60,092 nucleotides of DNA from Stramenopiles sp. TOSAG23-2 (Eukaryota; Sar), in the NCBI GenBank assembly GCA_900128395.1, contig LT649245.1, positions 1 through 60,092 on the forward strand, given 5' to 3'. Below, one piece after another: positions 19,158-32,200 of the stretch; positions within the stretch are counted from its first letter, which is position 1; each line of letters starts with the position of its first letter. The notes under the pieces are model-generated. The model did not search any database. It was not told the origin of the DNA and was given only the letters and a program-made list of their open reading frames with translations. Position numbers and translations under genes: made by a program.

Positions 19158-20094
19158 TGTGTTAAATAGCTGTAAAATTTTTTTTGGGTTAATATATTCT
19201 TTAATAAATGATTACGTTGTTTCGAAATGATTGTATTGTTTTCGAAATGTATTATGTCACACAATAATCAAATCAATATAATTTATATAATTAGAATAAT
19301 ATATATATATGTAGTCGAGACCCTCGCCTCTCTCGCTTACCATCAGTACCCCGACTTCGCTTATGTAAATTATTGAGATAAATATGCACAAATATTGCGG
19401 CCGTTATACATAAATGTGTGCAAATAATAAAAGCTGGTGAAATCGTACTTGGAGATGTATATCGTACATAAGGAAAAATTTCTGAACTCAGTCATACTTT
19501 TATTGAAATATATTAAGTATATATATTTGTACACTAGTAGTACTAACAAATAAAATCGGAATCCTAGTATACAAATATATATACTTAATATATTTTAAAA
19601 AAAGTATGACGGATTCCAGAAATTTTTCCTTATGTAAGAGTTTCAGTATTAAATACAGTACGACAATTATTTTCCTATTAAAAAAGTAGTATAGGCACAC
19701 AGCACAGAAAACCTGGAATCCAGTGGTATTGAGATGCTAGCACGCAAGCTCAGGCTACATCCAACATCACTAGTTTGGCCACAATTTTAAATTTGCAGCA
19801 ATTAATGATTTACCAAAATTTACACTACACAGCATTAAAAAAACTGAAGTCGTAAATGTTTAAATGTCCAATATTATACGCACGCGTCTATACATACACA
19901 TATACAATGACATATATGAAAAAGGTATATGTGTGTGTTTTATGATTAAGAGAGTATCACTGTATATATTCAATTCTACAAGATAGTAATCATATTATTA
20001 TCATTGTGTGTATATATATAATTTGCATTTTGTGTCTTTTTTTTTTTTTCCTTGTGTTATAAAGCAATACAATATACATAACAACAACAAAAAG
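19158..20094. other. Intergenic region holding a MITE-like element
   Basis: Spacer between divergently transcribed genes. The clearest object is the 168-bp inverted-repeat element at 19467-19634. Elsewhere it is AT-rich with TG/AT microsatellites (~19920-20040), and I see no gene. Confidence 0.6.
19467..19634. mobile_element. MITE-like inverted-repeat element with TA flanks
   Basis: The sequence CATAAGGAAAAATTTCTG ... CAGAAATTTTTCCTTATG forms two ~70-bp imperfect arms around a ~28-bp centre. Each end abuts TA (19465-19466 and 19635-19636), the target duplication of Tc1/mariner-type elements. Arms differ at several positions, so it is an aged copy. No transposase frame lies inside. A foldback of unknown origin is the alternative. 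Confidence 0.6.
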
Positions 20095-21471
20095 ATGAAA
20101 GAAACAAAAGATTCTCAGGAATATTTTAATAATATTTCCAACCTGAAATATTCAAAACTGAAAAAATATCAAGTCGATGAAGGAAAATTATCATCCTCAT
20201 TATCTTCTACTATAAATAATAATATCAATAATAATAATAATAATAATAATAATGCTTATTCTTCCGAGCAGTTACAAATTAATAAGTTAGAACAAGAAGC
20301 TGAAAAAAAACGTAAATCACAAATAAACAACAACAAGTACTTATTCTTCCGAGCAGTTACAAATTAATAAGTTAGAACAAGAAGCTGAAAAAAAACGTAA
20401 ATCACAAATAAACAACAACAAGTATTATTCATTTCATGTATTTTTGCCGTTTTTACCTTTATTTATATTTTGTTTTGTTTTTAACAATAGTACAAGCTCC
20501 AATGAATCATGGCTCCAATCGTTCCGTTTAGCAGTAAGTTTATGTGGGGCATTGGTCACTAGTCATACATGTACAGTTTCGTATATAGCATGGAGGGATT
20601 TAACAGGTCAATGGAAAAAATATTCTTTAATTAAAAATAGAAAACCAACGGTAGAACTATATTTAAATGGTTATAAAAAATTTTTATTTGATATTTCCTT
20701 GATGCTATTGCCAGCAATGACAGTTGTTTGTCACTTTCGTTTTGATGCAGTCATGAATGCTACTTTGGATGATCCTGCTTGGAAAGGATTTTTGAAACAA
20801 TTTATCGGTTATAACATTGGTGAATTATGGGTTGCAGGTGCGCATAAAATTATGCATCATCCATATATATATGCAGCAGTACATAAACGTCATCATTGTG
20901 CTATTAAAGAATTAGTTGCATCAGCAGCTTGGCTTGATACTACTACGGAATTTTTAGTTGCTGAAATACCAGCATTATTAATGGCATTAATGATTCTTCC
21001 AACCAATCCTTTTTGGCATCATTTATTTTTTGCATATCAAGGCTTAGGTGCTGCTAGTGATCATGCAGGTTTTTCATTTGATGATGAAGAGGATGGTGGA
21101 ATAATACATTGGATTCATCAAAATTTTTTCGATGGGGAATATCATTATTTACATCATTTAAATCCAAGTGTAAATTATGCAGAAGAGGAATGGATTGATT
21201 ATTTATTTGGTACGCATCATACATATACAAAATGGTGGTCACGTCGTTTAAAACGTGAAGAGAGAGAAGAGCAACGACGACGAAAGGAGGGGGAAGAAGA
21301 AGAGAAACAATTATTATCATTACAAATCATACATATACAAAATGGTGGTCACGTCGTTTAAAACGTGAAGAGAGAGAAGAGCAACGACGACGAAAGGAGG
21401 GGGAAGAAGAAGAGAAACAATTATTATCATTACAACAAGAAGAACGATTAATGAAAACAACAAAGAAGTGA
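20095..21471 (+). CDS. Fatty-acid hydroxylase / sterol desaturase superfamily membrane enzyme, frame broken by duplications
   Basis: The best start is the ATG at 20095 (MKETKDSQEYFNN). The N-terminus is hydrophilic with an Asn run. Membrane helices begin around VFLPFLPLFIFCFVF and continue through FDISLMLLPAMTVVC. The diiron histidine boxes are all present: HKIMHH, HKRHH and, near the end, HYLHHL, with a further DHAGF. This pattern belongs to the ERG3/ERG25/SUR2/fatty-acid-2-hydroxylase superfamily in the ER, using O2 to hydroxylate or desaturate a sterol, sphingoid or acyl chain; which one is not clear. An 85-bp duplication near 20340 and a 110-bp duplication near 21326 each shift the frame. 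Read through them, the gene ends at TGA 21469-21471 with a basic/acidic tail (RREEREEQRRRKEG-like). Confidence 0.85.
20255..20424. repeat. Exact tandem duplication, period 85
   Basis: Lies in the 5' coding part of the hydroxylase gene. It causes a frameshift, and the first frame ends at 20367. Confidence 0.95.
21216..21435. repeat. Exact tandem duplication, period 110
   Basis: Lies in the 3' coding part of the hydroxylase gene. It shifts frame, with a premature stop at 21361. Confidence 0.95.
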
Positions 21472-21720
21472 GAGAGAGAGAGTGTGTGTGTGTTTTAAAG
21501 CTAGCCAGGCTCTATATAGTAGTAATTTTTTCTTGTGGTGTATAAAACAACTTCCTTCCAGTTTTCTACAACGACACTACTGATCCTAAGTACAATTTTT
21601 TATCTCTTTTGATAGGTTGTAGGCCTATATTTGCTCCGCCGTCCGTCCGTCCCCCCCCTTAATTTGAACTAATATACAAAATATATGTATATTTTGTATA
21701 TATACTAGAACTAAAATACT

Positions 21721-21926
21721 GTAATGATAAACAATATATAACCATTCACACCGGATGTTGGTACATAATGGTAAAGCTAATAATACAAGAACATTGAAAA
21801 AATATTGTAGATCGTTATATATAGTAATGATAAACAATATATAACCATTCACACCGGATGTTGGTACATAATGGTAAAGCTAATAATACAAGAACATTGA
21901 AAAAATATTGTAGATCGTTATATATA
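21721..21926. repeat. Exact tandem duplication, period 103
   Basis: Non-coding duplication directly upstream of the dioxygenase start at 21938. It would duplicate part of the promoter or leader. Confidence 0.93.
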
Positions 21927-21937
21927 TAAGAAAAACA

Positions 21938-23887
21938 ATGAAGATAACACCACATCCAGAGAAAACATTTGGTGCAACTATTACAAATATAAAAGTCTCC
22001 AATATAACAACGTCGCAATTTCAACAAATTGAAGATGCTTTTAATCAATATGGTCTTTTAATATTTAAAAAACAACATTTATCTATGAGTGAACAAACTG
22101 AATTTGGGAAACGATTTGGAGAAATTGAACATTTAGTGCAAGGAAGACCGGAAATGGAAAGTGTAAATATTGCAAATTCTGTTGGTAAAGCAAATAAACT
22201 TTTATTTGAATCTTCCATGAAACCTAACACGTCTCGACATTTTGCTACGTTGCTTGGAAACGAAGTTTGGCATACAGATTCAACATATACACCTGTTTCA
22301 TCAAAATGTGCTTTATTGCAAGCAATGGAATTGCCTAGTACCGGTGGTGAAACTGAATTTGCCGATGCACGGGCTGCATATGATGATTTAGATGCAGATA
22401 TGAAACGTAAAATTGAACATTTAAATGCATACCATTCACTTCATTATTCTATGGCAAATGATGAAAGTATATTTCCGAAAGTTGGCGATGCATATGGTTA
22501 TGATGGGAAAGCATATTTACGTCCATTAGTTAAAATTCATCCTGCTACAAAGCGTCCAAATTTACATATCGGTCGTCATGCTCACAACATAGTTGGATTG
22601 TCTCGTGAAGAATCGGTTCGTTTAATAGATGATTTAAATGCATTTACTGGTTCAAAAGCAGAATATGTTATACGACATAAATATTCTGTTGGCGATTTAG
22701 TTTTATGGGATAATCGACGATTGTTACATCGTGCATGCCCATACGATTATTACAATGAAAAAAGAGTCTTACAAGCAACACGTATTAAAGGTGAAAGTTC
22801 CGAACGTTACTTGGAGCATTTACAAGAAGCAAAGTTATCTGAAGCAGTTTTGGCCCAAGAATTAAAAATTTTACGCCATTTACATCAAGAAAATGTTTTT
22901 TCAATCGAACCATTGGCATGTAAAACGTTTGGTGCAAAAATACGCGGCGTTGATTTAGCTAATTTGTCCCAAGATGATTTTGAGAAAATTAACCAAGCAT
23001 TTGTTGAATATGGCTTGTTAATTTTTCCAAAAATTGGACTTGATCCAGAGACACAGGAAAAGTTTGCTTCTAGATTTGGAAAATTACGTTTCAATGGCAC
23101 TCCTATGGGGAATTATGTTGACGAATACAAAAAAGGAGAAATTTTTGCCTTGGATAAGACTGGGATGAAAATTAATGTTGGTAATGAACAATGGCATTTT
23201 GATGATACCTATCAACCACAAAGTGCTACTGGGGGTTTATTGACATGCGAAGTTATGACTAGTTGGGGTGGTGGTACTGGATTTCTAGATGCCCGTGCTG
23301 CATATGATACTTTGTCTGAAGAGCTGAAAAATGAAATTAAAGATTTAAAAGCATGGCATTCAAACGAATTTTCCCAAGCTATGGATGTAGGTTGGATACC
23401 ACCACGAGATCTGATTCCTATTTATCATGGAAATGCATATTTGAGGCCATTAGTTAAAATACATCCTAAATCAAACCGGAAAACTTTATATGTTGGTCGA
23501 CATGCATTTGGTGTTGAAGGTTATAGCCGGGAACGTTCGTTTGAGTTGTTGGAGAAATTAAATAGCCATTGTCAGGAAAATGAGGAGAGAATGTACATAC
23601 ATAATTATCGTCGAGGTGATTTAGTCTTGTTTGATAATAGATGTATCATGCATAAAGCATGTGAATATGATTATTCAAATGAGAAGCGAAAATTGGTGGG
23701 ATCGAGAATATTAGGAACAGTGGAAACGGAAAGTTCTATTCAAGGTGTTGATGAAAATGGTAGGATAGCACTTGAAAATGAGTTGAATGCAATTCGCCAA
23801 GATATGGAGCAAGGAATCTTTCGTCCAAGATTACAAACATATCAAAATGCTGTTGAGAAACTTATTTCACAAAAAAAAAACGGGTAG
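21938..23887 (+). CDS. Tandem two-domain TauD/TfdA-family 2-oxoglutarate dioxygenase (649 residues)
   Basis: Two complete TauD/TfdA domains sit in one chain, about residues 1-285 and 316-620. Domain 1 has VWHTDSTYTP (H-x-D iron ligands), LHRACPYDYYNEKR (distal His) and the downstream Arg (LQATRIKG). Domain 2 repeats this as QWHFDDTYQP, MHKACEYDYSNEKR and LVGSRI. Each half also has the family blocks EFADARAAYDDL / GFLDARAAYDTL and YLRPLVKIHP. Enzymes of this family hydroxylate small acids such as taurine, sulfonates or aryloxyacetates using Fe(II) and 2-oxoglutarate. They are normally single-domain, so an intact duplicated pair is unusual. The stop at 23885-23887 depends on an extra G after an A10 run. 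The tandem copy downstream lacks that G and would extend the end by RVIASL, so the true C-terminus is uncertain. Confidence 0.93.
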   Translation: MKITPHPEKTFGATITNIKVSNITTSQFQQIEDAFNQYGLLIFKKQHLSMSEQTEFGKRFGEIEHLVQGRPEMESVNIANSVGKANKLLFESSMKPNTSRHFATLLGNEVWHTDSTYTPVSSKCALLQAMELPSTGGETEFADARAAYDDLDADMKRKIEHLNAYHSLHYSMANDESIFPKVGDAYGYDGKAYLRPLVKIHPATKRPNLHIGRHAHNIVGLSREESVRLIDDLNAFTGSKAEYVIRHKYSVGDLVLWDNRRLLHRACPYDYYNEKRVLQATRIKGESSERYLEHLQEAKLSEAVLAQELKILRHLHQENVFSIEPLACKTFGAKIRGVDLANLSQDDFEKINQAFVEYGLLIFPKIGLDPETQEKFASRFGKLRFNGTPMGNYVDEYKKGEIFALDKTGMKINVGNEQWHFDDTYQPQSATGGLLTCEVMTSWGGGTGFLDARAAYDTLSEELKNEIKDLKAWHSNEFSQAMDVGWIPPRDLIPIYHGNAYLRPLVKIHPKSNRKTLYVGRHAFGVEGYSRERSFELLEKLNSHCQENEERMYIHNYRRGDLVLFDNRCIMHKACEYDYSNEKRKLVGSRILGTVETESSIQGVDENGRIALENELNAIRQDMEQGIFRPRLQTYQNAVEKLISQKKNG

Positions 23888-24006
23888 AGTTATTGCTTCA
23901 CTGAGATATGGAGCAAGGAATCTTTCGTCCAAGATTACAAACATATCAAAATGCTGTTGAGAAACTTATTTCACAAAAAAAAAACGGTAGAGTTATTGCT
24001 TCACTG
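23800..24006. repeat. Near-exact tandem duplication, period 103 with a 1-base difference
   Basis: The 3' end of the dioxygenase gene is repeated. The first copy reads CGGGTAG after the A-run, the second CGGTAG. The two copies therefore encode different C-termini. Confidence 0.93.
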
Positions 24007-24346
24007 TAAAAATGTACGTATTTTTTGGTAATATAATTAAAAAAATTTAACCTCCTATGATGATATATTCATATATATGCACAAAATGTTTTGCAAAAAA
24101 GGAAGAGAAATTATATCAGTATATGTGTGTGCTGGTGTGGGGGGGTAAAAGGTCAAAAAAATATGTTTGTGTGTGTATCTTAAAATTAAAAAAATACGGA
24201 ACCGGGTCCGTACGGTTTTCGTATGATGTACAAAAATCCCATAAAATATTTTTATCTATAAATATATACTTATATTATGCATAGATTTTAACCATCATAT
24301 AATATATAAAAATGTTATTTTTAAAAGAGTGTGTGTCCTATATTTT
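24007..24346. other. Convergent intergenic region
   Basis: AT-rich spacer between two genes transcribed towards each other. It contains TAGATTTTAACCATCAT at ~24282, a word shared with the convergent spacers near 13427 and 53855. No gene is seen. Confidence 0.45.
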
Positions 24347-25781
24347 TTAAGCAGTTGTATTACTTTTTTTAATTTTATGATGTGAATCTTCCTCTTCATC
24401 ATCATCATCATCATCTAATGAAAAGCCACCGCCTACAATAATATCTTTTGGTGTTCCTCGTGGTGTAAGAGGGCTACCAATAGCCTTTGCCTTTGTTGCA
24501 CGCTGTATGTTCATTAACATTTTTACTTTGCTCTTCATCACCGCCTACAATAATATCTTTTGGTGTTCCTCGTGGTGTAAGAGGGCTACCAATAGCCTTT
24601 GCCTTTGTTGCACGCTGTATGTTCATTAACATTTTTACTTTGCTCTTCATTCGATTCACTGCCATCACTAAACGCATTCCTTTTTTCCATCTTTTCCGTG
24701 CGAGAGTGTGACGTAAATTATCTTCTACATCTAAATCAAAATCTTCAATTTTCTCAATATCATCACTTAACCATGGCAATTTTTTTACTTCGCTTATTTC
24801 TTTTCTCGTATCTACTGGGATCGTTAGCATTGTAGAAATGGTATCTTTACATTCTTGCGACACGTCCGCCCATGAATGTTCATGGAATTCAAATACGCCT
24901 GTCTTACTTAGATCTAATGCTACTTTTTGGTCTTCTGCGTAAAATGGTGCATATCCACAAATCAATTCATATGTCAATACACCAAGGCTCCATACATCTG
25001 CTCTCGTCGTGTACTCCACATCTCCAGTTATTGTTGGATTCACAATTTCAGGAGGTACGTATCCTGGAGTACCACATGGCGAATCAGTGTAAGTTGTTTT
25101 GCCTTCTTTAAGTTTTATGGCTAATCCAAAATCTATTAATTTTACAAGTCCAAAATTTCCATGTGGGCCAGCTTCCTTGCCAACTAAAACATTTTCTGCT
25201 TTGATGTCACGATGTATAATACCTTTTTCATGTGCATATTCTAATGCATCAGCAACTTGCCTTATAATACATGAAGCATGTCGTTCAGTAAAGCCATAAG
25301 TTGAATCATCTTGATCCACTCTATACATTCTTACAATTTGTTTAAACAATTCAACCCCATCGCAAAATTCAGCTGCAATAATAAAAATACCAGGTTTTGT
25401 AAACGTCTTATATGCTTTTAATATATTTGGGTGATTTAACATTTGTAATGTCTTCACTTCACGCTGCATATCGATCACGTCTCGGAGCTTTGGATTTTCC
25501 ACAACTTTAATTGCGTGTTTCTTCCCGTCTTTTTTATGAATTGCTGCTATTACAATAGACATTGCACCGCGACCTAGTTCTTCTTGCAATACAGTATATT
25601 CCTCTAAGAAGGCTTTAGGATATACATCATTTATTTCCAAATCTTGCGTTAGAAACTCCAGTTCAATTTTTTTCATATCTTTTTTATTTATTTTCTTTTT
25701 ATCAATGTGGGCTGACAAAGTATGTTTTTGCAAACCTTTGAAGTTAGTATCTCGTGCAGATGTTGATTGGTTGCAACCCAT
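24347..25781 (-). CDS. CaMK/CDPK-like serine/threonine kinase, dually acylated N-terminus, frame broken near 3' end
   Basis: The ATG at 25781 gives MGCNQSTSARDTN, an N-myristoylation site with an adjacent palmitoylatable Cys, so the kinase should sit on membranes. The catalytic domain spans ~65-335. It has the glycine loop ELGRGAMSIV, the VAIK-type lysine HAIKVVENP, HRDIKAENVLV, LIDFGLA and a GTPGYVPPEI activation segment, followed by ADVWSLGVLTYELICGYAPF. The KAEN loop and helix pattern are those of the CaMK group. A basic, hydrophobic stretch (NRMKSKVKMLMNIQRATKAK) near the end could bind calmodulin. No EF hands are present. A 112-bp duplication shifts the frame near 24539. Read through it, the C-terminus is an acidic FSLDDDDDDEEEDSHHKIKK tail ending at 24347. 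Confidence 0.92.
24427..24651. repeat. Exact tandem duplication, period 112
   Basis: Lies within the 3' coding part of the kinase gene. It causes a frameshift and a premature stop at 24474 in the unrepaired frame. Confidence 0.95.
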
Positions 25782-25896
25782 GATGGATATATAATATATG
25801 TCTAGATGTATATATTGTACTGTTCATAAAAAGCGATTTAATCTGATACCATGTAATATATTAATATAGCAGGATTTGTAATACTAAATGTGATTG

Positions 25897-27403
<1,507 letters not shown>

Positions 27404-28007
27404 TCTTCTTGTTCTTTCTTAATTTATTTTTTTGTATATCTTATTTGATCATGTACAAACAAATAGAAATATATAGTCTTGGATAGCGTATGTGTGTCAA
27501 TATCCTCTGCGGTGATGCACAATAAATATATATATATGTTTATATATATTATTGATTTTGTAATAATTAATAATAATTGATGATTTTTTTTGTGGTTGTT
27601 TTTGGCAACAAAATATTAAGGTATTTTGTAATATTTTATCCGCTTTAGCTAGTCTGCGTCGTCAGACTCTTTCGCGCTTTAGCTTTCACACACAAATCCG
27701 GATATGACAACATTTTAGTATTCTCATTATCATACTATACTAGTTTAAGTTGGATTATAATCAAAAAAAACATTTACAAATACAAAAAAATGCAAAAAAT
27801 GGAATTTTGGGAATTGGATTTCAATCGATTAATTAAATTACCTTAACCTGGTAGTAAAAAATAATTTTGATGAGATGCAGATGGATATATATATGCATGC
27901 AAGAATAATCATCTCATCCACTTCATTTCATTTCTATCTACCTCATCAACTACCACTCACACACACACACACACTTATATTTATAACGCAACAAACAACC
28001 GACCATC
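27404..28007. other. Divergent intergenic region between MetAP2 and PEX7
   Basis: AT-rich spacer that should hold both promoters. It contains ATATATAT tracts at ~27525-27550 and an (AC)n repeat at ~27958-27974, just upstream of PEX7. ACCTTAACCTGGTA at ~27839 also occurs at ~5772. No gene is seen. Confidence 0.45.
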
Positions 28008-29090
28008 ATGATGCAATCACCGCCATGTGTGGTGGATTTTCAATTAGCTGGATATGGTTGCGAATTTAGCCCGTTCAATGGAAACCAAATAGCAATTGCT
28101 GCATCACAATATTTTGGTATTATTGGTAATGGTAGGCAATTAATTGTACAAAAAGTGCCTGGGTCACCCCAAGCACAAATAATAAGATCATTCGATACTC
28201 AAGATGGATTGTATGATTGTGCATGGAACGAATCAAATGCCATGCAAGTAGTTAGTGCCAGTGGCGATGGTAGTGTTAAACTTTTTGATTTAAATACACG
28301 TGATAATTTTCCTGTCGCACAGTGGCATGAACATCAAACTGAAGTTTCTGGTGTTCATTGGAATTTAGTTAGAAAAGATATGTTTGTTACAGCTTCTTGG
28401 GACCATACTATAAAGTTATTTTCACCAATGTCTCCACAATCTATAATGACGTATGCAGAACATACGTATTGCGTCTACCAAGCCATATGGAGCCCACGAA
28501 GGGCGACCGTTTTTGCATCGGCTTCTGGTGATGGCACAGTTCGTATATGGGATACCAATTCTCCAATGTCTATTCATCGTATTGCACCAGCACATGATGG
28601 TGAAGTGTTAACGTTGGATTGGAATAAATATAATGATAATCAATTAGTAACTGGATCTGTAGATAAAACATTGCGTTTATGGGATTTAAGAAACCCTGGG
28701 ATGCCTATGATGATCATGCCAGGGCATCAATATGCTATTAGACGTGTTAAATTTTCTCCACATAGTTCAAACATTATAGGTAGTGTTTCATATGATATGA
28801 CAATGTGCCTTTGGAATACAAATAATTCAATGCAACCAATGTTTAATAGATTTGATCATCATAATGAATTTGTAGTAGGATTAGATTTTAACCTTTTCAT
28901 GCCAGGTGAAGTTGCAACAGCATCTTGGGATGGGTATTGTACAATATGGAATGCAAATGGTCAAATGCGACCACCAAAAATGATGAGGCGGAATATTGCA
29001 AGTCAACAAATTGGTGGTGCAATGCCACCAGTCATGGCATCACCAAGTATGGTAGAAGGTGGAAACATGAAGAAACAAATGTTAAAATAA
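28008..29090 (+). CDS. PEX7: Peroxin-7, WD40 receptor for PTS2 peroxisomal import
   Basis: The chain starts at the ATG at 28008 and has 360 residues with about six recognisable WD40 blades. Family-specific stretches are clear: CEFSPFNGNQIAIAASQYFG at the N-terminus, SFDTQDGLYDCAWNE, TASWDHTIKLF, WSPRRATVFASASGDGTVRI, TGSVDKTLRLWDLRNP, YAIRRVKFSPHSSNI and EFVVGLDFNLF. The order and wording match PEX7 rather than other WD40 proteins. PEX7 binds cargo carrying an N-terminal PTS2 and delivers it to PEX14/PEX13 with a co-receptor. This organism therefore keeps the PTS2 pathway. A Met/Pro-rich extension of ~40 residues follows the propeller. The upstream divergent neighbour is MetAP2; downstream it converges on the giant gene with only ~140 bp between stops. 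Confidence 0.95.
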   Translation: MMQSPPCVVDFQLAGYGCEFSPFNGNQIAIAASQYFGIIGNGRQLIVQKVPGSPQAQIIRSFDTQDGLYDCAWNESNAMQVVSASGDGSVKLFDLNTRDNFPVAQWHEHQTEVSGVHWNLVRKDMFVTASWDHTIKLFSPMSPQSIMTYAEHTYCVYQAIWSPRRATVFASASGDGTVRIWDTNSPMSIHRIAPAHDGEVLTLDWNKYNDNQLVTGSVDKTLRLWDLRNPGMPMMIMPGHQYAIRRVKFSPHSSNIIGSVSYDMTMCLWNTNNSMQPMFNRFDHHNEFVVGLDFNLFMPGEVATASWDGYCTIWNANGQMRPPKMMRRNIASQQIGGAMPPVMASPSMVEGGNMKKQMLK

Positions 29091-29229
29091 ATTTTTTTTA
29101 TTATTTTACTCCTTTTCAATTTTGTGTGTGATAATTCTTGTTTTTGTACTGGATTTTGATAGGAAATTGTATACTGAATTAGAATACTGTAATATTTTTC
29201 GACAAAGCCAAATATATCATTAATTTTTT

Positions 29230-32200
29230 TCACCCCATTTTGGCTCCTAAAATCGTTTTCAAACACCACCCAAAATGATATCGTGTTGCGACTGTCCAAC
29301 CATTCATCTTTATGTACATGGTTCTAGACAAAGACACTAAATCATGTGCTAATATATCTTTTGTCTTAATATGCTTTGCTGATCTTGCAACTATAACACG
29401 CAAATCTTTGAAGCTTTGTTCTAATTCAAATAAATCATTTGATTTCAAAATATTTTTTCGTGCTACAACCCATGCTGCCAAAACTTGAGAAGAGACGCCT
29501 GCTAATGCACCATAACGTACAAGCTCTCTATCACTTTCCAATGTTGGATTCAATGTGGAGTTAACTTTTCTAAAATATTCTACAAATTCATCATGCCGTT
29601 CCACAGCATCTTCTCTTGCTTTTACAAAATATTTTCTTTGTTGCAACTTATCATAGTTCGCAACGTTCATAGTTATACGTTTCAATATTTGTTTGTATTG
29701 TGGATTTTTTTTGAAATTTCCTTTAATCGTAATATATGTTGCATCATATAGCAAAAGCAAAGTCCAAGGTACAGTTAAGATAAACCATAACCACCACATA
29801 TCATCATGTTTAAAGTAATACTGATATATAACAACTATTTGTGGTGATCCACAACGATAAATTACATAAAGCGGTAATACTACTTCACCCGCACAACCAA
29901 GCCATCGTTTATTTCTATAACACCAGTGTGTAACAAATGCTAATTCAATTGTGAATATATGTAAACCCAGGCCCGTACCTGCCGTTATTAAAATTAAAAA
30001 TGGTCGTAATGGATCCCATGATGTCGCTAGTCGTGGAATACGATATAATAGCAAGTGAAAACATGAGATACACACTGTAAGCCAGAAGAGGGTATACCCT
30101 AAACCATACAAAATTGCATCTCCAGCTTCTATATAATAAAAAACTGTAACCCAGTAAGCATAAATCTTTTCAGACGTTTTCAACACTGCATCATCTTTGA
30201 ATCCATGAATAGCATTTGCTGTAGTAGTAGTACCTGTTGCATTATTATTATCATTACTTGCATTTAAATTAGCAAAAGTTTGTGATCCTGCGATATTTAA
30301 TCCAGAGTTTTCCCATCCAGCATATTCGTATTCAACACCATCTAGAATAGCAAATACTATAAATGGTACAATAAGTAAAATACTATTTACAATGAAAATC
30401 ATAGGCGAACCGCAAAATAATTGAATCCATGACAATATAGCCTTGAAGATTTTACGACGTGGTTCTTTCCTTTTATCTTCAATATCAGTTGATTTGCAGC
30501 AGCAACTGTAAAAACTAAAAGGAAATCCTCCAAAAAACCATAAAACAAAAGATGGTAGTGACAATATTAATATAGACACTTCATTGATAATTAAGAGCGG
30601 TATTGCAAGTAGACCGACCACTAGTACCCTTTCCATATAATAAAAATTGATCTTTGGAGGTAATACATGCGTTATCCAAAGAGCAAGTTGCATAAATATA
30701 CCCAACGACCAACCATATTTACATGCTTGTTCTCTCCAAAAGCGCACTAATGTCAATTCAGCGACTGCTACAGCAGAGGCACTATAATTTTTAGCACCAG
30801 AAGCAGCATTGTATTCCTGTATTTCCATTGCCTCATATTCATGCTTTTCCATCCATGGACCAGAACGTTTGATGTACATATTGTCATTCTCTTGTTGATG
30901 CACAGTTTTGTTTTTTTCTAGGCTCAACTTTATATCGTCTTCGTTATTTTTATCTTCATCATATGATGTAAATGCGACTGTAAGAGTGTGATCTTCTGTT
31001 TTAGCATGGCGCAATGCCACAATATCTTGTTTTTCCGTCACTAAAATGTCATCGGAATTTTTAGTATCCTTTGGTGTGCCTTTAATCTCAATAGCATCTC
31101 CTTGTGGAAACATTGACATGGTAGGCCATTTTCTATTAATACCATACGTCCTCAACCATATGTACTGTATAAATGGTATGAATACAAATCCCGTTAATTT
31201 AAACGGCGCCAAAAGCACTTGTGGTGCACGTTTAAAACTCTCAGCAAAAAGTTCCAATATTAAAGGTCTGTAAAATGACAAAGACTTTCTAAAATATCTT
31301 GCATCGCCATCAAAATTATACATACTAGCCCACCCCTTGTTCAAATCATTTATGATTTTTTCTGAATCAACTCCCAGGTATCCTAGTTCGAGCGTGACTG
31401 ACCAATCGTATGGCTTTCCACGATTCATTTCTTCGTTTAATTTCTCCATATGACGATTTCCAGCAAAGTCTTTAAAACCAGATTTTAAGGCAAAGGCTAC
31501 AACCTTTTCATCCATACCTGTCTCTCCAAATATCCCATGAAAATGTTCAACCTCTTCTTTCTCTCTTTTTTCGCGCTCCACAGTAAACACTCGATTCATG
31601 TCGTTTGCCCGTTGTACAAAATCTCTAGCTGCCCCACCAAGCAAAAATATTAACAAAAGGAATAGTAGGGTAGATAAATCAACAAATAACAGCATGGTAG
31701 CCTTTATCGCGGCCCTTGCTAAATTGAACCCCATACCAGAATCAATACCATAATTTATCTCACCCCAAAATGTATCTAGACGCCAAAAGCTTTGAAAACA
31801 AGAAAAAATACCAACAACAATACCAGTCAAGGCAACAAAAAGTGCCAAAAGAAACCCCGGGATATCTATAAAAATCCACAGGAAATGAGAAGCGGTTCTA
31901 ATTCTTTTTTGCCACTGTGTTAATCCTGGATTTTTCATATCTGACATAACTAAGAAACAACGCCATGAAAATAGTGGAATAAGCCCCATAATGCAAAATG
32001 GTAAGTCCACTAACCATTGAATAAATTTATATAGCACAGTAATATGTGGTGCAAATCTACTGGTTCGTAAAAATGGTATAGGATGATTTGCTTTTCGGTA
32101 TGGAACAACCCACAATTTGTACTGGAAAACATATCTCAAAGGATAAAATTTACGATGAGGAGTCAATATTAAACAACATAGAAAGGGAAAGGATGCATAA

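Noticed and set aside
20255-24651. Tandem duplications acting as newly born introns (AGGT-type) that restore frame when spliced
   Set aside because: I checked the desaturase, C2, kinase and oxygenase copies for an AG|GT pair at matching positions and found none that removes exactly one period; only the CHK-like kinase has a usable acceptor.
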